Below are positions 1-8,693 of a DNA stretch of 64,000 nucleotides, piece after piece. Source of the stretch: an uncultured Pseudokineococcus sp. (GTDB lineage Bacteria > Actinomycetota > Actinomycetes > Actinomycetales > Quadrisphaeraceae); the NCBI RefSeq assembly GCF_947495735.1, contig NZ_CANMAA010000001.1, positions 248,001 to 312,000 of the forward strand, given 5' to 3'. A program made the translations under genes and the position numbers. Position 1 is the stretch's first letter. Every line of letters begins with the position of its first letter. Under the pieces are notes generated by a model. That model had not been told where the DNA came from. It saw only the letters and a list, made by a program, of their open reading frames with translations, and made no database searches.

Positions 1-3
1 AGG

Positions 4-108
4 GGGGTGGGGCGGCTGGTGCCACGGCACGTGAGCCGAGCAGCCCCCGCGGGGCGCGAGCCCCGCGGGAGCGCGGAGGCAGTGCCGTGGCACCAGTCGC
101 CCCACCCC
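4..108 (+). repeat. Structured interspersed element, copy A
   Basis: Two 27-nt arms (4-30 and 82-108) are inverted complements except for one G-T pair. They enclose a 51-nt core (31-81). The core starts GTGAGCCGAGCAGC and ends AGCGCGGAGGCA, and holds a 10-bp stem (46-55 with 60-69) closed by a GCGA tetraloop. The same core, 43 of 51 bases identical without gaps, lies on the minus strand at 50808-50858 between different but equally self-complementary arms. I do not recognise this as a known family. It may be a structured RNA, a cruciform-forming DNA site or a mobile miniature element. The GCGA (GNRA-type) loop favours the plus strand as the RNA sense. Confidence 0.8.
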
Positions 109-243
109 ACCCAGCCCGGCGCCCGCGACGCCGCCCCGCGTCCCCTGTCCCCGTGAGCGCGCCCCCGCCCACCGGGGCCCGGGGAGCCGCTCGAGCCGGG
201 GGAGTGCACGAGCGAAGGGCTGCCGCGGTGCCCGGGCCGCGGC

Positions 244-249
244 TAGCGT
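244..249 (+). promoter_or_regulatory. -10 hexamer for leaderless AIM24-like gene
   Basis: TAGCGT ends 7 nt before the GTG at 257, so transcription would begin at or next to the start codon. No Shine-Dalgarno sequence is seen. Confidence 0.5.
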
Positions 250-256
250 CCGGCGC

Positions 257-961
257 GTGCGCAGCCACCTCTTCGACCCCGCCCACGCCGAGCAGCAGAC
301 CTCGGCCCGCTGGACCCGTCAGAACCACAAGATGGCCCGGGTCGTCCTGGGCCCCGACGTGCTCGCGGCCAAGGGGGCGATGGTCGCGTTCCAGGGCGAC
401 GTCCGCTTCGACCACGAGGGCTCGGGCAGCGTCGGGCGCCTGGTGCGCCGGCTCGTGTCGTCGGCGGACACGCCGCTCATGCGCTGCTCGGGCGCGGGCG
501 AGGTCTTCTTCGCCCGCCGGGCCGAGGACGTCTTCACGGTCGAGCTCGAGGGCGACGCCATCTCCGTCGACGGCGCGAACGTGCTGGCCTTCGACGCCGA
601 CCTGGACTGGGACGTCCGGCGCGTCCAGGGCGCCGGGACCCTCACGGGCGGTCTGTTCACCCTGGAGATCAGCGGGCGGGGCACCGTCGCCCTGACCAGC
701 GACGGACCGCCGGTGCTGCTGGACTGCTCGCAGCAGCCCACGTCCGTGGACCTGCAGGCGGCGGTGGCGTGGTCGGCGAACCTCCGGCCGACGCTGCGCA
801 GCAGCCTGAACGCGCGCTCGATGCTGCGGGGCGGCACCGGCGAGGCGTTCCAGTACGTGTTCTCCGGGCCGGGCTTCGTGGTCGTCCAGCCCAGCGAGGG
901 CCAGCCGGTGCCGCAGGGCGGTGGCGGGAACGGCGGCGGCCTGGGGGACCTCTTCAGCTGA
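257..961 (+). CDS. AIM24 family protein
   Basis: 234 residues, GTG start chosen because TAGCGT lies 7 nt upstream and because the AIM24-type beta-rich fold begins early ([20 protein letters not shown] near residues 30-50). The family is named after the yeast mitochondrial protein Aim24; the bacterial members have no firmly established biochemical role. The sequence shows repeated short beta-strand segments (for example [12 protein letters not shown] and [16 protein letters not shown]) and a glycine-rich tail ([13 protein letters not shown]). No signal peptide or membrane segment is evident. It stands alone between the structured repeat and prfB. Family assignment is from the fold-like pattern; function is unknown. 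Confidence 0.75.
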   Translation: MRSHLFDPAHAEQQTSARWTRQNHKMARVVLGPDVLAAKGAMVAFQGDVRFDHEGSGSVGRLVRRLVSSADTPLMRCSGAGEVFFARRAEDVFTVELEGDAISVDGANVLAFDADLDWDVRRVQGAGTLTGGLFTLEISGRGTVALTSDGPPVLLDCSQQPTSVDLQAAVAWSANLRPTLRSSLNARSMLRGGTGEAFQYVFSGPGFVVVQPSEGQPVPQGGGGNGGGLGDLFS

Positions 962-1012
962 CCGAGCCCTCCTGCCCGGGGCGAGGGCACGGGGCGGCGC
1001 GCCCGCCGGGCG

Positions 1013-1018
1013 TAGTCT
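1013..1018 (+). promoter_or_regulatory. -10 hexamer for leaderless prfB
   Basis: TAGTCT ends 7 nt before the GTG at 1026. This decides the prfB start over upstream in-frame codons that would run back into the AIM24-like gene. Confidence 0.5.
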
Positions 1019-1025
1019 CCGGTCC

Positions 1026-2150
1026 GTGGCTGCCGTCGACTTCCCCGCCCGGATCCGCGACCTCCGGACGACCTACGGGTCCATCCGCGACGTCACGGAC
1101 GTCGAGGCGCTGCGCGCGACGATCCGCGAGCTCTCCGAGCAGGCGTCGGCGCCGGACCTGTGGGACGACGTCGACGCCGCCCAGCAGGTCACGAGCCGCC
1201 TGTCCCACGCGCAGGGGGAGCTGGACCGGATCGACCGCCTCGGCCAGCAGCTGGACGACCTCGAGGTGCTGGTCGAGATGGCGGAGGCCGCCGAGGGGGC
1301 CGAGCGCACCGAGACCCTCGCCGAGGCCGAGCGCGAGCTCGAGCAGCTGCGCACGGCGATGGCGCGGCTGGAGGTCCGCACCCTGCTGTCGGGGGAGTAC
1401 GACCCCCGGGAGGCCATCGTGACGATCCGCGCGGAGGCCGGGGGCGTCGACGCCGCCGACTTCGCCGAGATGCTCCTGCGGATGTACCTGCGCTGGAGCG
1501 AGCGGCACGGCTACCCGACCGACGTCTACGACACCTCCTTCGCGGAGGAGGCGGGCATCAAGTCCGCGACCTTCAAGGTCTCGGCGCCCTACGCCTACGG
1601 GACGCTGTCGGTGGAGCAGGGCACGCACCGGCTGGTGCGCATCTCGCCGTTCGACAACCAGGGCCGCCGCCAGACGTCGTTCGCGGGCGTCGAGGTGCTG
1701 CCCGTCGTGGCCGAGACGGACGCCGTCGAGATCCCGGAGAACGACCTGCGGGTCGACGTCTTCCGCTCGTCGGGCCCTGGCGGCCAGAGCGTCAACACGA
1801 CCGACTCCGCGGTGCGCCTGACCCACCTGCCCACCGGGGTCGTCGTGTCCTGCCAGAACGAGAAGAGCCAGCTGCAGAACAAGGCGGCGGCGCTGCGCGT
1901 GCTGCAGGCGCGCCTGCTCGAGCGCGCCCGCGCCGAGCGCCAGGCCGAGCTGGACGCGCTCAAGGGCGCCGACGCGGGCAGCTGGGGCAACCAGATGCGC
2001 TCCTACGTCCTGCACCCGTACCAGATGGTCAAGGACCTGCGCACCGAGCACGAGGTCGGCAACACCTCCGGCGTCTTCGACGGCGACATCGACGGCTTCC
2101 TCGAGTCGGGGATCCGCTGGCGCCGGCAGGGCGAGAAGACCTCCGCCTGA
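1026..2150 (+). CDS. prfB: Peptide chain release factor 2 (RF2)
   Basis: 374 residues. It recognises UGA and UAA stop codons in the ribosomal A site and triggers peptidyl-tRNA hydrolysis. The RF2-specific codon-recognition tripeptide SPF is present ([15 protein letters not shown]), as is the catalytic GGQ loop ([20 protein letters not shown]), which PrmC (37280-38236) would methylate. The reading frame is continuous; the programmed +1 frameshift at an internal UGA that autoregulates prfB in many bacteria is absent here. The start at 1026 follows from the close -10 hexamer and the RF2 N-terminal pattern ([15 protein letters not shown]). A hairpin follows the stop codon directly. prfB upstream of ftsEX and smpB is the usual actinobacterial order. 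Confidence 0.97.
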   Translation: MAAVDFPARIRDLRTTYGSIRDVTDVEALRATIRELSEQASAPDLWDDVDAAQQVTSRLSHAQGELDRIDRLGQQLDDLEVLVEMAEAAEGAERTETLAEAERELEQLRTAMARLEVRTLLSGEYDPREAIVTIRAEAGGVDAADFAEMLLRMYLRWSERHGYPTDVYDTSFAEEAGIKSATFKVSAPYAYGTLSVEQGTHRLVRISPFDNQGRRQTSFAGVEVLPVVAETDAVEIPENDLRVDVFRSSGPGGQSVNTTDSAVRLTHLPTGVVVSCQNEKSQLQNKAAALRVLQARLLERARAERQAELDALKGADAGSWGNQMRSYVLHPYQMVKDLRTEHEVGNTSGVFDGDIDGFLESGIRWRRQGEKTSA

Positions 2151-2175
2151 CCCGGAGGCCCCTAGCACCTCCGGG
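2151..2175 (+). terminator. Hairpin after prfB
   Basis: CCCGGAGG (2151-2158) pairs with CCTCCGGG (2168-2175) around a 9-nt loop, immediately after the TGA. There is no T-run, as is common in high-GC actinobacteria. Confidence 0.5.
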
Positions 2176-2484
2176 AGGGCCGCGCGGGACGCCCGGCGGG
2201 TGCTGTGGGTGACGACTCCGAGCGTCACTCGTCCGGGTGAACCGCTGCCCCCGGCGGCGCCGCGGGGCGTGCGTTTCGTTGGCGGATCGTGACCGCCTGT
2301 GGAGTGCGTTTCGGCATGCGGTGTGCAAGGACGTATGGTCGTCCACGGCCAGGGAGCTGCGCGTCCGGCGCGCAGGCGGGTCGAGCAGGACGGCGGGAGA
2401 CCGCCGTCCCGGAGACCCGCGTCGACGAACCACCCCGCGCACCACCCGCTGAGGACCCCGAGACCCGGCCCCGCAGGACGTGCA
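2176..2484 (+). promoter_or_regulatory. Intergenic region upstream of ftsE
   Basis: 309 nt without a supported gene. It holds a 10-bp direct repeat GTGCGTTTCG at 2269-2278 and 2304-2313 in a locally lower-GC patch. A possible promoter follows, with TTCGGC (2310-2315), an 18-nt spacer and TATGGT (2334-2339). If that is right, the ftsE mRNA has a leader of about 140 nt. The repeat could be a regulator site; nothing else is recognised. Confidence 0.35.
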
Positions 2485-3282
2485 GTGATCCGCTTCGACG
2501 ACGTCACGAAGACGTACGACCGCACCGCGCGGCCCGCCCTCGACGGCATCGACCTCGAGGTCGCCCGCGGTGAGTTCGTCTTCCTCGTGGGCGCCTCCGG
2601 CTCCGGCAAGTCGACCTTCCTCCGCCTGGTGCTCAAGGAGGACGACGCCAGCTCCGGCGCCGTGCTGGTGGCCGGCAAGGACCTGCGCCGGCTCTCCATC
2701 TGGAAGGTGCCGCACCTGCGCCGCCAGATCGGCGTGGTCTTCCAGGACTTCCGGCTGCTGCCCGGCAAGACGGTCTTCCAGAACGTGGCCTTCGCCCTGC
2801 AGGTCATCGGCCGCTCCCGCGCCTCCATCGCCGTGGCGGTCCCCGAGGTGCTCGAGCTCGTCGGGCTCGAGGGCAAGGGCGAGCGCCTCCCGCACGAGCT
2901 CTCCGGCGGCGAGCAGCAGCGCGTGGCCATCGCCCGCGCCATCGTCAACAGCCCCTCGATCCTGCTGGCCGACGAGCCGACCGGGAACCTCGACCCGACC
3001 ACGAGCCTGGGCATCACGCGCCTGCTCGAGCGCATCAACGGGCGCGGCACGACCGTCGTGATGGCCACCCACGACGACGACATCGTCGACAGCATGCGCA
3101 AGCGCGTGGTCGAGCTCGTGGACGGCCGGGTGGTCCGCGACGAGCACCAGGGCGGCTACGTCACCGGCGCCGTCCCGGTCGTGCCCCCGCCGGACCTGTC
3201 CGTGGACCACCGCGGTGCGGTCTCGACGGACCTCACCGCCGACGGGCAGGCCGTCGCGGGACCGGGAGGGGGGCAGCGATGA
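2485..3282 (+). CDS. ftsE: Cell division ATP-binding protein FtsE
   Basis: 265 residues, GTG start with AGGA 6 nt upstream. FtsE is the cytoplasmic ATPase of the FtsEX complex, which uses ATP hydrolysis to switch on septal peptidoglycan hydrolases. Walker A is GASGSGKST (residues 36-44), the ABC signature is [14 protein letters not shown] (about 139-152), and Walker B is [12 protein letters not shown]. After the usual ~228-residue end there is an extra, proline/glycine-rich tail of about 37 residues ([10 protein letters not shown] onward) with no recognised domain. Its stop overlaps the ftsX start by four bases (ATGA), so the two are translationally coupled. Confidence 0.97.
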   Translation: MIRFDDVTKTYDRTARPALDGIDLEVARGEFVFLVGASGSGKSTFLRLVLKEDDASSGAVLVAGKDLRRLSIWKVPHLRRQIGVVFQDFRLLPGKTVFQNVAFALQVIGRSRASIAVAVPEVLELVGLEGKGERLPHELSGGEQQRVAIARAIVNSPSILLADEPTGNLDPTTSLGITRLLERINGRGTTVVMATHDDDIVDSMRKRVVELVDGRVVRDEHQGGYVTGAVPVVPPPDLSVDHRGAVSTDLTADGQAVAGPGGGQR

Positions 3283-4184
3283 GGTTCCAGTTCATCCTCT
3301 CCGAGATCGCCATCGGCCTGCGCCGCAACCTGGCCATGACGGTCTCCGTCGTCCTGGTCACCTTCGTGTCGCTGACCTTCGTCGGCGCCGGCGCCCTCAT
3401 GCAGCAGCAGGTGTCGACCATGAAGGGCGACTGGTACGACCGCGTCCAGGTCGCGATCTTCCTGTGCACCGCGGACAGCCTGTCCGCGAGCTGCTCGGGG
3501 GCGGCCGGCGAGGAGGACAAGGCGGCCATCCAGACGGCGCTGACGTCCCCGCCCCTGTCGCAGTACGTCTCGGAGGTCCAGTTCGAGTCCAGCGACGAGG
3601 CCTACGCCCAGTTCCAGGCGCAGGACGAGCAGCTGAGCGCGTCGGTCACGCCCGACCAGCTGCCCGAGTCCTTCCGCGTCGGCCTCGTGGACCCGGAGCG
3701 CTTCGGCGTCATCAGCGAGAGCTTCCAGGGCAGCCCGGGGGTGGAGGAGGTCGTGGACCAGCGCGAGGTCCTCGAGCCCTTCTTCGCCGTCCTCAACGCC
3801 GCCACGGCTGGATCTCTGGCCCTCGCGGGTGTCATGCTGGTCGCCGCCGTGCTGCTGATCGGCACGACCATCCGGCTCGCGGCCTTCAACCGGAGGCGCG
3901 AGACGGGCATCATGCGGCTCGTGGGCGCCTCCAGCACGTTCCTGCAGCTGCCCTTCCTGCTCGAGGGCGTCATCGCCGTCTGCCTCGGGGCGGCCCTGGC
4001 GGGCGGCGTGCTGCTGCTCGCGGTCGACCGGGGCGTCACGGGCTGGTTGGCCCAGCAGGTGCCCGCGTTCGACTACATCACCGCGACCGACGTCTGGGCC
4101 ACGATCCCGTGGCTCTTCCTGGGCGGCATCGTCCTGGCCAGCGTCGCCTCTCTCGTGTCCCTGTCCCGCTACCTGAAGGTCTGA
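3279..4184 (+). CDS. ftsX: Cell division protein FtsX (permease-like)
   Basis: 301 residues. It is the membrane partner of FtsE. A short cytoplasmic N-terminus ([17 protein letters not shown]) leads into a first membrane helix (about 20-42), an extracytoplasmic domain to about residue 175, then three C-terminal helices of the FtsX/MacB type around a cytoplasmic [12 protein letters not shown] loop. The extracytoplasmic domain contains two cysteines ([14 protein letters not shown]) that may form a disulfide. The next gene, a secreted M23 peptidase, starts 4 nt after the stop, suggesting that FtsX activates that hydrolase. Confidence 0.95.
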   Translation: MRFQFILSEIAIGLRRNLAMTVSVVLVTFVSLTFVGAGALMQQQVSTMKGDWYDRVQVAIFLCTADSLSASCSGAAGEEDKAAIQTALTSPPLSQYVSEVQFESSDEAYAQFQAQDEQLSASVTPDQLPESFRVGLVDPERFGVISESFQGSPGVEEVVDQREVLEPFFAVLNAATAGSLALAGVMLVAAVLLIGTTIRLAAFNRRRETGIMRLVGASSTFLQLPFLLEGVIAVCLGAALAGGVLLLAVDRGVTGWLAQQVPAFDYITATDVWATIPWLFLGGIVLASVASLVSLSRYLKV

Positions 4185-4188
4185 CTCG

Positions 4189-5598
4189 ATGAGCCTCCCC
4201 CCCACGTCAGCGCTCGTGCGCTCTCGCTGCCTCGTCCGCCCGGTGGTGGCCGCCCTCGGCCTCGCCGTGGCCGTCGCCCTCGTGCCGGGTGGGGGCCCGG
4301 CCGCGGCGGCTCCAGCGGACGACGCCCGCGCCGAGAAGCAGGCCGTCGACTCGTCGCTGTCCGCCCTGCAGGGCGACCTGGTCGGCACGTCCGCCGAGCT
4401 CACCGCGGCCTACGCCGAGTACGCCTCCGTGCAGGAGGAGCTCCCCGGTGCCCAGGCGGCGGCGGACCTCGCGCGCCAGGTGCAGGCGCAGGCCCAGGCG
4501 GCCGCGGACGACCTCGCCCAGCGGCTGAGCGCGTCGGAGAAGGCGCAGACGGCGGCGCAGCAGTCGGTCCAGGAGACCGAGGTCGCGATGAGCGAGTCGA
4601 AGAGCTCCCTGGGCAACATCGCGGCGTCCTCCTACCGCAGCAGCGGCGTGCCCAAGGGCCTCGCTCTCGCGATGGGCTCCAGCGACCCCGACGACTTCGC
4701 CTCGCGCACGGCAGCCGTCTCCGGCCTGTCGGCCGCCGAGGCCGACGTCCTCGCGGCCCTCAGCTCGGACGAGGCGGTGCGCCAGAGCGCGACCAACCGC
4801 CTCGTGGCCGTCCGCGAGCAGGTGGCCGGGCTCAAGGCCGAGGCCGAGGCCCAGCTCGCCGTCGCCACCGAGGCCACGCAGGCCGCCGAGCAGCGGCAGG
4901 CCGAGGTCGAGGCCCTCGTCGTCCGCCAGCAGCAGGCCGTCGCCACCATCGAGTCGCGGCAGGCGGAGGAGGAGGCGCGGCTGCAGGAGCTGCAGTCCGA
5001 GTCCGACTCCCTGGGTGCGCAGCTTCGCGCCATCGCCGAGGAGGAGCGTCGCAAGGAGGCCGAGGCGGCTGCGGCGGCCGCCGCGGCGCAGGCGGCGGAG
5101 GCTGCCCGCAGCAGCAGCAGCTCGTCCGGCTCCAGCTCGTCCAGCTCGGCCTCCAGCGCGCGCGCGGCCGCTCCCTCGGCCGTCAGCCGCAGCGCGGGGC
5201 GCGACAGCGGCGGCGCGCTGATGCGCCCGCAGGGCTCGGTCACCTCGCCCTTCGGCATGCGGATGCACCCGATCAAGGGCTACATGCGCATGCACAACGG
5301 CGTGGACTTCGCCTCGGGCTGCGGCACGCCGATCCGGGCGGCCGAGGACGGCACCGTCGTCTCGGCCAGCTACAACGGCAGCTACGGCAACATCATCGTG
5401 CTCAACCACGGCATCGTCAGCGGCCAGCCCGTCGCGACGGCGTACGCGCACCTGCAGAGCTTCGCGGTGCGCTCGGGCCCGGTCTCCCGCGGCGACGTCA
5501 TCGGCTACGAGGGCACGACGGGCGGCTCGACCGGCTGCCACCTGCACTTCGAGGTCCGCATCAGCGGTTCCCCCGTCGACCCCCTGAACTGGGTCTGA
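4189..5598 (+). CDS. Secreted M23 (LytM) peptidase with coiled coil, FtsX partner
   Basis: 469 residues. An N-terminal signal sequence is seen (basic SRCLVRPVV, then a hydrophobic stretch, then AAAAPADDARAEK). A long Ala/Glu/Gln-rich coiled coil follows (about 45-300), then a Ser-rich linker (SSSSGSSSSSSASS), then an M23 LytM domain from about 345 to the end. Zinc-ligand motifs HNGVDFA and HLHFEV are intact, so the enzyme should be an active endopeptidase rather than a pure activator. The coiled coil plus LytM layout resembles EnvC- and PcsB-type proteins controlled by FtsEX. The position directly behind ftsX supports a role in daughter-cell separation. The exact bond cut is not evident. Confidence 0.9.
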   Translation: MSLPPTSALVRSRCLVRPVVAALGLAVAVALVPGGGPAAAAPADDARAEKQAVDSSLSALQGDLVGTSAELTAAYAEYASVQEELPGAQAAADLARQVQAQAQAAADDLAQRLSASEKAQTAAQQSVQETEVAMSESKSSLGNIAASSYRSSGVPKGLALAMGSSDPDDFASRTAAVSGLSAAEADVLAALSSDEAVRQSATNRLVAVREQVAGLKAEAEAQLAVATEATQAAEQRQAEVEALVVRQQQAVATIESRQAEEEARLQELQSESDSLGAQLRAIAEEERRKEAEAAAAAAAAQAAEAARSSSSSSGSSSSSSASSARAAAPSAVSRSAGRDSGGALMRPQGSVTSPFGMRMHPIKGYMRMHNGVDFASGCGTPIRAAEDGTVVSASYNGSYGNIIVLNHGIVSGQPVATAYAHLQSFAVRSGPVSRGDVIGYEGTTGGSTGCHLHFEVRISGSPVDPLNWV

Positions 5599-5636
5599 CG
5601 CGACCGCCCGTCCCGGCGTCGCCGCGACGGGACTCG

Positions 5637-5642
5637 TAGACT
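5637..5642 (+). promoter_or_regulatory. Candidate -10 element for smpB
   Basis: TAGACT lies in the gap after the M23 gene, with no convincing -35. It would give an smpB leader of about 100 nt carrying the two hairpins downstream. Confidence 0.35.
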
Positions 5643-5659
5643 CAGCAGCCAGACGCCGC

Positions 5660-5722
5660 GACGCCGGCGGTCCGCCCCGGACCGCCGGCGTCCGGCCGTC
5701 CGGGGGTCGACGGCCCCCGGAC
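5660..5722 (+). promoter_or_regulatory. Two consecutive hairpins ahead of smpB
   Basis: GACGCCGGCGGTCCG (5660-5674) pairs fully with 5678-5692. GTCCGGGGG (5698-5706) then pairs with CCCCCGGAC (5714-5722). They lie between the M23 gene and the smpB ribosome binding site. They could end the ftsEX transcript or structure the smpB leader. Confidence 0.45.
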
Positions 5723-5744
5723 CGCAGGAGGAGGAGGTGCCGCC

Positions 5745-6260
5745 ATGGCGAGGGCTGGGCACAAGACCGCGCAGAAGAAGGGCGGGCGCGGAGACGACGG
5801 CCGCCTCGTCGTCGCGTCCAACCGCCGCGCGCGGCACGACTACCACCTCTCGGAGACGTGGGAGGCGGGGATCGTGCTGTCGGGCACCGAGGTGAAGTCC
5901 CTGCGGGCCGGGCGGGCCTCGCTGCTCGACGGCTTCGTCTCGGTGGACCGCGGTGAGGCGTGGCTGGAGGCGGTCCACATCCCCGAGTACACGCTGGGCA
6001 CCTGGACCAACCACCCGGTGCGGCGCCGCCGCAAGCTCCTCCTGCACAAGCTCGAGATCGAGAAGATGGCCGCCGAGATCCGCGAGGGCGGCATGACAGT
6101 GGTGCCCCTGCAGCTGTACTTCACCGGCGGCCGCGCGAAGGTCGAGATCGCGCTGGGGCAGGGCAAGAAGAACTGGGACAAGCGGCAGACGCTGCGCGAG
6201 CGGCAGGACACCCGCGAGGCCCAGCGGGCCATCTCCCTGCGCGTCCGCCAGGGGGAGTGA
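5745..6260 (+). CDS. smpB: SsrA-binding protein SmpB
   Basis: 171 residues. It binds the tRNA-like part of tmRNA and carries it into stalled ribosomes for trans-translation. Typical motifs are NRRARHDY near the start, [19 protein letters not shown], and [15 protein letters not shown] near the C-terminus. The tail ISLRVRQGE is a little shorter than in many homologues. The N-terminus has a basic extension ([14 protein letters not shown]). A strong GA-rich ribosome binding site (AGGAGGAGGAGG) lies 6 nt before the ATG. Its RNA partner ssrA is encoded about 2.4 kb downstream on the same strand. Confidence 0.98.
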   Translation: MARAGHKTAQKKGGRGDDGRLVVASNRRARHDYHLSETWEAGIVLSGTEVKSLRAGRASLLDGFVSVDRGEAWLEAVHIPEYTLGTWTNHPVRRRRKLLLHKLEIEKMAAEIREGGMTVVPLQLYFTGGRAKVEIALGQGKKNWDKRQTLRERQDTREAQRAISLRVRQGE

Positions 6261-6327
6261 GCCCGGCGCGCGCGGCAGCCCGCGCGGCGGGCGGGACGGG
6301 CACCGGGACGACACGACGAGGACGACG

Positions 6328-7401
6328 ATGAGCAGCACGAGCACCTCCGGCCCCGCCCTCGAGCTGGGCATCACGACCTTCGCCGAGACGTACCCGGACC
6401 CGAGCACCGGGCGCCTGCTGTCGCACGGCGAGCGCCTGCGCCAGGTCGTCGCGGAGGTCGAGCTCGCGGAGGCGGTGGGCCTCGACGTGTACGGCGTCGG
6501 GGAGCACCACCGGGCCGACTTCGCGGCGTCGTCACCGGCGGTCGTGCTGGCGGCCGCGGCGGCGAGGACGAGCCGCATCCACCTGACGAGCGCCGTCACC
6601 GTCCTGTCCTCGGACGACCCCGTGCGCGTCTACCAGGACTTCGCGACGCTCGACCTGCTCTCGCAGGGGCGCGCGGAGGTCATCGCGGGGCGCGGCTCCT
6701 TCATCGAGTCCTTCCCGCTCTTCGGGTACGACCTCGGCGACTACGACGAGCTCTTCGCCGAGAAGCTCGAGCTGCTGCTGGCCATCCGCGCGGCGGCGGG
6801 CGACGGCGAGCCGGTCACCTGGTCGGGCAGGCACCGCCCCGCGCTGCGCGGTGTCGAGGTGCACCCCCGCACCGAGGGCCACGACCTGCCGGTGTGGGTG
6901 GGCGTCGGCGGCAACCCGCAGTCGGTCGTGCGCGCCGGGGTGCTGGGTCTGCCCATGGCCCTGGCCATCATCGGCGGCCGGCCGGCCCAGTTCGCCCCCC
7001 TCGCCGACCTGCACCGGCGAGCGGTCGCCGAGGCCGGCCACGACCCGCTGCCGGTCGCCGTGCACGCGCACGGCTTCGTGGGGGAGAGCACGTCGGCCGC
7101 GGCCGACACCTACTACCCCTCGTACGCGGTGGCCATGTCGCAGCTCGGCCGCGAGCGCGGGTGGGGAGCCATGACGCGGCGGAGCTTCGACGAGATGCGC
7201 GCCCCGCAGGGCTCGCTCGTCCTCGGCGACCCGCGGGAGGTGGCCGACAAGATCCTCGCGATGCGGCGCGACCTCGGCATCACGCGCTTCCTGCTGCACG
7301 TGAGCGTCGGCACGCTCCCGCACGAGCAGGTGCTGCGCGCCATCGAGCTGCTGGGCACCGAGGTCCGGCCCCTGGTCGAGCGGGCGCTGGCTCCCGCCTG
7401 A
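6328..7401 (+). CDS. LLM-class flavin-dependent oxidoreductase
   Basis: 357 residues with the luciferase-like TIM-barrel pattern: LELGITTFAETYPDP at the N-terminus, VGLDVYGVGEHHRADFAASSP, SAVTVLSSDDPVRVYQDFATLD, and a GRGSFIESFPLFG segment typical of the F420/FMN-dependent branch. It probably reduces or monooxygenates a small molecule with a flavin or F420 cofactor; the substrate cannot be told from sequence. GAGGA lies ahead of the ATG. It sits alone between smpB and a convergent quinone-oxidoreductase-like gene, so context adds little. Confidence 0.85.
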   Translation: MSSTSTSGPALELGITTFAETYPDPSTGRLLSHGERLRQVVAEVELAEAVGLDVYGVGEHHRADFAASSPAVVLAAAAARTSRIHLTSAVTVLSSDDPVRVYQDFATLDLLSQGRAEVIAGRGSFIESFPLFGYDLGDYDELFAEKLELLLAIRAAAGDGEPVTWSGRHRPALRGVEVHPRTEGHDLPVWVGVGGNPQSVVRAGVLGLPMALAIIGGRPAQFAPLADLHRRAVAEAGHDPLPVAVHAHGFVGESTSAAADTYYPSYAVAMSQLGRERGWGAMTRRSFDEMRAPQGSLVLGDPREVADKILAMRRDLGITRFLLHVSVGTLPHEQVLRAIELLGTEVRPLVERALAPA

Positions 7402-7416
7402 CGACCGAGGAGCGCA

Positions 7417-7444
7417 CCCGGACCGCGCCGCGGGGCGGTCCGGG
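7417..7444. terminator. Terminator between convergent oxidoreductase genes
   Basis: CCCGGACCGC (7417-7426) and GCGGTCCGGG (7435-7444) form a perfect 10-bp stem with an 8-nt loop, located between two convergent genes. It could serve both. Confidence 0.65.
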
Positions 7445-7475
7445 CGGCGCTGGACCTGGGTCCCCGGCGGCGAGC

Positions 7476-8501
7476 TCAGGCGTCCGGGGCCAGGCGGACG
7501 AGCATCTTGCCCGTGTTGGCGCCGGACAGGACGCCGAGGAACGCCTCGAACGCGCTCTCGACGCCGTCGGTCACGGTCTCGCGGTGCACCAGCTCGCCCC
7601 GCGCGAGCCAGCCCGCCATCTCGCGGGTGAACTCCTCGGTGCGCTCGAGGTGGTCGGTGACGATGAAGCCCTCCAGGCGCAGCCGCTTGCCGATGGCGAC
7701 GCCCAGCGTGCGCGGGCCCGCCGGTGCCGACGTCGCGTTGTAGCCGGAGATCGCCCCGCACAGGGCGACGCGCCCGTGGTCGCGCATGCGGGGGAGGGCG
7801 GCCTCGAGCATCGGCCCGCCGACGTTGTCGAAGTAGACGTCGGCGCCCTCGGGCAGCAGGCGGCCCAGCAGCTCGCCTGCCCCGGCGCTGCGGTGGTCCG
7901 CGGCGTCGGTGAAGCCGGCCTCGGCGAGCAGCCAGCGCACCTTCTCCTCCCCGCCGGCGGTGCCGACGACCGCGCCGGCGCCCTTGAGCCGCGCCACCTG
8001 ACCGGCCACGGACCCGACGGCGCCCGCCGCCCCCGAGACGAGCACGACGTCGCCCTCCCGCATCTGCGCGACGTCCAGGACGCCGACGTAGGCGGTCAGG
8101 CCCGTCGTGCCGAGGACCCCGAGGTACGCCTGCGCCGGGGCGAGGTCGGCGTCGACGACCCGGACGGCGCCGGCGGGCAGCACGGCGCGCTCGCGCCAGC
8201 CGCGGTCGTGGAGGACGACGTCGCCCTCGGAGACGCCCTCGACGCCGTCGCCCACCAGCTCGACCACGCCGACGGCGCCGCCCGTCATCGGCTCGCCGAT
8301 CGCGAACGGCGGCACGTAGGAGGGCCGGTCGTCCATCCGGCCGCGCATGTAGGGGTCGACGGACAGCCACGTGTTGCGCACGCGCACCTCGCCCGGCCCC
8401 GGGTCCGGGACCTGCACCTCGTCGAGGCGGACGTCGGTGCGGGCGGGCTCGCCCTGGGGGCGGGCGGCGAGGGACCACTGGCGGCTCGGTGCGGGGCTCA
8501 T
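7476..8501 (-). CDS. NADP-dependent oxidoreductase (medium-chain, zinc-free)
   Basis: 341 residues of the MDR family branch that includes CurA, YncB and prostaglandin/leukotriene B4 reductases, which reduce alkenals and enones using NADPH. Seen are RNTWLSVDPYMRGRMDD near residue 45, the nucleotide-binding VLVSGAAGAVGSVAGQVARLKG, and YFDNVGGPMLEAALPRM, all diagnostic of this branch. No zinc-ligand cysteines are present. The ATG follows TAGCGT by only 6 nt (the spacer CGGAGG also resembles a ribosome binding site). A role in detoxifying reactive carbonyls is likely but unproven. Confidence 0.88.
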   Translation of the reverse strand: MSPAPSRQWSLAARPQGEPARTDVRLDEVQVPDPGPGEVRVRNTWLSVDPYMRGRMDDRPSYVPPFAIGEPMTGGAVGVVELVGDGVEGVSEGDVVLHDRGWRERAVLPAGAVRVVDADLAPAQAYLGVLGTTGLTAYVGVLDVAQMREGDVVLVSGAAGAVGSVAGQVARLKGAGAVVGTAGGEEKVRWLLAEAGFTDAADHRSAGAGELLGRLLPEGADVYFDNVGGPMLEAALPRMRDHGRVALCGAISGYNATSAPAGPRTLGVAIGKRLRLEGFIVTDHLERTEEFTREMAGWLARGELVHRETVTDGVESAFEAFLGVLSGANTGKMLVRLAPDA

Positions 8502-8507
8502 CCTCCG

Positions 8508-8513
8508 ACGCTA
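8508..8513 (-). promoter_or_regulatory. -10 hexamer for the NADP-dependent oxidoreductase gene
   Basis: TAGCGT on the minus strand ends 6 nt before the ATG at 8501. Confidence 0.45.
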
Positions 8514-8573
8514 CGTCGCCCCCGCCGGCCCGGCGTCGCCGAGGGCTGCCCGGGTGGTGGCCGGGAATCCGGG

Positions 8574-8603
8574 GTGACCGGGAGCCGTTGTGCGCAGTAC
8601 AGT
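8574..8603 (+). promoter_or_regulatory. ssrA promoter
   Basis: GTGACC (8574-8579) and TACAGT (8598-8603) are separated by 18 nt, a good housekeeping-sigma arrangement. Transcription would begin near 8610, leaving a ~85-nt leader to be removed from pre-tmRNA, presumably by RNase P. Confidence 0.55.
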
Positions 8604-8693
8604 CGGAGAGCCCAGCGGGCACCCGGGGGACCGGGTCCGGCTGGACCGGTGGCGCGGCGCGAGAGCGGCGGGCGGCCGGGGACAACTCCACAG

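Noticed and set aside
4-108. Interpretation of the structured repeat as an ordinary MITE or a simple rho-independent terminator
   Set aside because: MITE ends should be conserved between copies, but here the core is conserved and the arms vary with compensation. A terminator would not need a conserved 51-nt core.
1026-2150. Programmed frameshift in prfB
   Set aside because: No in-frame internal stop is present; the whole RF2 is encoded in a single frame.
954-3101. Long minus-strand open frames over prfB and ftsE
   Set aside because: Low-complexity mirror of conserved coding sequence; no recognisable protein.
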